A stretch of 64,000 nt of DNA from Myxococcales bacterium (lineage in GTDB: Bacteria > Myxococcota_A > Polyangia > Polyangiales > Polyangiaceae): positions 1 to 64,000 of the forward strand of contig JANXLV010000073.1 of NCBI GenBank assembly GCA_025355005.1, written 5' to 3'. Position 1 is the first letter of the stretch; each line of letters starts with the position of its first letter. The notes under the pieces are model-generated. The model worked only from the letters and a program-made list of their open reading frames with translations. It had not been told where the DNA came from and did not search any database. Positions 62,290 to 64,000 of the stretch are shown one piece after another. A program made the position numbers and the translations under genes.

Positions 62290-63840
62290 ATGGCAAACGT
62301 CCCCGTCGACGTCGAGAAGGTCGCGCGCTGTCGGGCGCTCGCGCGAGAGATCGCAACGGACGTGCAAGCGTACATCGACACGCACACCAGCGTCGGCGCC
62401 GAGCGCACCATGCTGCGCGCATATGGCGCGGATGGCGTGGACGATCGCGGCGCGCCGCTCGTGAATCTTGCGGTGGACCGGCTCCGCGACAACGGCGTGC
62501 TCGGGCTGGGTGCCGCGCATTTCATGGGTCGGAAGCTGCTCCTCGGCGCGTCGTCCGTTCAGGACGCGGCCGAGCGCATGGCGTTTGCGCCGGAGACTGA
62601 CCGCGGCGAAGGCGGACCCTCGGACGCGGAGGTTCGTGCGGTGCTGGAGCCGTTCGCGAAGGCTGCCCTCACCCGCATCGACGACGCGCGCGACGCCCGC
62701 GACGCGCTCAAGGCAAGCTTCGCGGCCACGCCCACCCCGCAAAAATACGTCATCGTGGCGACGGGCAACATCTACGACGACGCGTTGCAGGCGAAGGCAG
62801 CCGCGTTCGGCGGGGCGGACATCGTGGCCGTCATCCGCGCGACCGCGCAGTCCCTGCTGGATTACGTGCCGTTCGGCGCCACGACCGAGGGATATGGCGG
62901 CACGTTCGCCACGCAGGAGAACTTCAAGATCATTCGCCGCGCCACGGACGAGGCCAGCGCGAAGGAGAAGCGCTACATCCAGCAGACGAACTACTCGTCC
63001 GGTCTGTGCATGGCGGAGATCGCGTGGATGGCCGCGGTGGAGCGGCTGGACATGCTCCTGAACGACGCGATGTACGGGATCCTCTTCCGTGACATCAACA
63101 TGTGTCGCAACTTCGTGGACCAGTACTTCGCGCGCCGCTTCATCGCGCGCGCTGGCATCACCATCAACACGGGCGAAGACAACTACCTCACCACCGCGGA
63201 CGCCGTGGATGGCGCGCACACGGTGATCGCAAGCCAGTTCATCAACGAGGCCTTCGCGCTACGTGCCGGCGTCAAGGAAGAGAAGATGGGCCTGGGCCAC
63301 GCCTACGAGATCAATCCGTGGATCGAGGACAGCTTCCTCATGGAAATCGCGCAGGCGCAGCTGATCCGTCAGCTCTTTCCGGTGCACCCCATCAAGTGGA
63401 TGCCGCCCACCAAGCACAAGACGGGCGACATCTTTCAGAGCCACGTGCACGACGCCATGTTCAACCTCGTCGGCATCGCCACGAACCAGTCGATCGAGCT
63501 GCTCGGCATGTTCAGCGAGGCCGTGCACAACCCGATGCTCATGGATCGGTACCTGTCGCTCAAGGCGACGAAATACATGTTCACCACCGCGAAGCATCTC
63601 GGTGAGGAGATCGAGTTCAAGAAGGATGGCAGGATCGCGAAGCGCGCGATCCAGGTCCTCGACGAGGCGCTCGAGCTTCTGGCGCAGGTCCAGACGGAGA
63701 CCATCTGGGACGCGATCGGGCGGGGCGCCTTCGGCGACATCAAGCGCACCCGCACTGGCGGCAAGGGCTACAAGGGCGTGGCCGAGCGTGACGCGCGGTA
63801 CCATGATCCACTCCTCGCGCTCCTGGAGGCAGACAAGTGA
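62290..63840 (+). CDS. kamD: Lysine 5,6-aminomutase / D-ornithine aminomutase alpha subunit
   Basis: 516 residues, the expected length for KamD. Recognised by its B12-dependent aminomutase barrel: VDDRGAPLVNLAVDRL, FGATTEGYGGTFATQENFKIIRRATDE, NYSSGLCMAEIAWMAAVERLDML, INTGEDNYLTTADAVDGAHTV, PPTKHKTGDIFQSHVHDAMFN. With the beta subunit it uses adenosylcobalamin and PLP to move the terminal amino group of lysine (or ornithine). The beta subunit starts at its stop with a 4 bp overlap. The gene begins 11 bp after the previous stop. Confidence 0.9.
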   Translation: MANVPVDVEKVARCRALAREIATDVQAYIDTHTSVGAERTMLRAYGADGVDDRGAPLVNLAVDRLRDNGVLGLGAAHFMGRKLLLGASSVQDAAERMAFAPETDRGEGGPSDAEVRAVLEPFAKAALTRIDDARDARDALKASFAATPTPQKYVIVATGNIYDDALQAKAAAFGGADIVAVIRATAQSLLDYVPFGATTEGYGGTFATQENFKIIRRATDEASAKEKRYIQQTNYSSGLCMAEIAWMAAVERLDMLLNDAMYGILFRDINMCRNFVDQYFARRFIARAGITINTGEDNYLTTADAVDGAHTVIASQFINEAFALRAGVKEEKMGLGHAYEINPWIEDSFLMEIAQAQLIRQLFPVHPIKWMPPTKHKTGDIFQSHVHDAMFNLVGIATNQSIELLGMFSEAVHNPMLMDRYLSLKATKYMFTTAKHLGEEIEFKKDGRIAKRAIQVLDEALELLAQVQTETIWDAIGRGAFGDIKRTRTGGKGYKGVAERDARYHDPLLALLEADK

Positions 63841-64000
63841 AGGTGGACACGACCGAGCACGTCCTGCGCGCATACGGCGATCGCCACGGCGACGGCATGG
63901 TCCAGATGTCGTTCGTGCTGGAGATCCCCCCCGGCGCGCGCGCGAGGGAGGCTGCGAAGCGGTTCGCGGAGGCGCACGGACTCTCCGAGCCGCTGGTCGC
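63837..64000 (+). CDS. kamE: Aminomutase beta subunit (N-terminal part, cut by window end)
   Basis: GTG at 63837 overlaps the kamD stop (GTGA). The 54 visible residues begin MKVDTTEHVLRAYGDRHGDGMVQMSFVLEIPPGARAREAAKRFAEAHGLSEPLV, which resembles the KamE N-terminal dimerisation domain. The B12-binding DxHxxG motif and the PLP lysine lie beyond the window. Confidence 0.8.
   Translation, partial: MKVDTTEHVLRAYGDRHGDGMVQMSFVLEIPPGARAREAAKRFAEAHGLSEPLV

Overview
The window comes from a GC-rich (roughly two thirds G+C) chromosome with densely packed genes. It carries many lipoprotein signal peptides, a MYXO-CTERM-like C-terminal anchor (cysteine, membrane helix, arginine run), Hanks-type Ser/Thr kinase and FHA signalling, delta-60 repeats, and Gly/Ser/Asp-rich linkers in secreted proteins. 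Together these point to a myxobacterium (Myxococcota, probably a Polyangiales relative). This is inference from gene content; there is no rRNA in the window to confirm it.

Region 1-8.1 kb looks accessory and decayed. It holds a 3' fragment of a glycine tRNA gene (a typical integration scar), the C-terminal remnant of a P4-type phage/plasmid primase beside GGTGACGC direct and inverted repeats, an RHH antitoxin with a frameshifted GNAT toxin, secreted proteins, and an HEAVH metallopeptidase-like protein translationally coupled to a small partner (toxin/immunity-like). A near-identical 31-32 bp direct repeat (starting ATGTACACTGCACC) lies at 185 and 8088 and brackets this stretch.

Region 8.2-27.2 kb is regulatory and envelope-related. 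It contains a nucleotide-transporter-like membrane protein fused to HEAT repeats and coupled to a double cyclic-nucleotide-binding-fold protein, a secreted NlpC/P60-like amidase with a MYXO-CTERM-like tail, two tandem Cys-rich lipoproteins, a Ser/Thr kinase overlapping a signal-peptide/TM protein, an FHA-AAA+-Fis regulator without the GAFTGA loop, several unknown lipoproteins, a response regulator, and a coupled three-gene unit of ECF sigma factor, membrane protein and Cys-rich exported protein.

Region 27.2-35.6 kb starts with a DprE1-like FAD oxidase and two DprE2-like SDRs, followed by a UPF0104/LPG-synthase-like membrane protein, a secreted lipase, a secreted HELYH peptidase, a degenerate gamma-glutamyltransferase relative with a duplicated 3' end, and a DUF72 protein. 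Region 35.6-45.1 kb has a 1249-residue Nfn-like flavo-iron-sulfur oxidoreductase with YggX, a zinc-ribbon protein with four TMLG motifs coupled to a beta-propeller protein, ErpA, and RpoH.

Region 45.1-64 kb holds cobalamin-dependent MetH behind an ArsR-methyltransferase regulator with a palindromic operator at its promoter, an orphan CoxS-like [2Fe-2S] protein, two lipoproteins, RNase P RNA whose 5' end overlaps the 3' end of a glycosyltransferase gene, Maf, an outer-membrane protein, a DUF296 fusion, YgfZ, a lipid kinase, a START-like protein, an ABC-2 permease, and the start of a B12-dependent lysine/ornithine aminomutase pair (KamD, partial KamE). Two B12 enzymes and several Fe-S maintenance genes (ErpA, YgfZ, YggX) suggest an aerobic organism with heavy Fe-S and cobalamin use.
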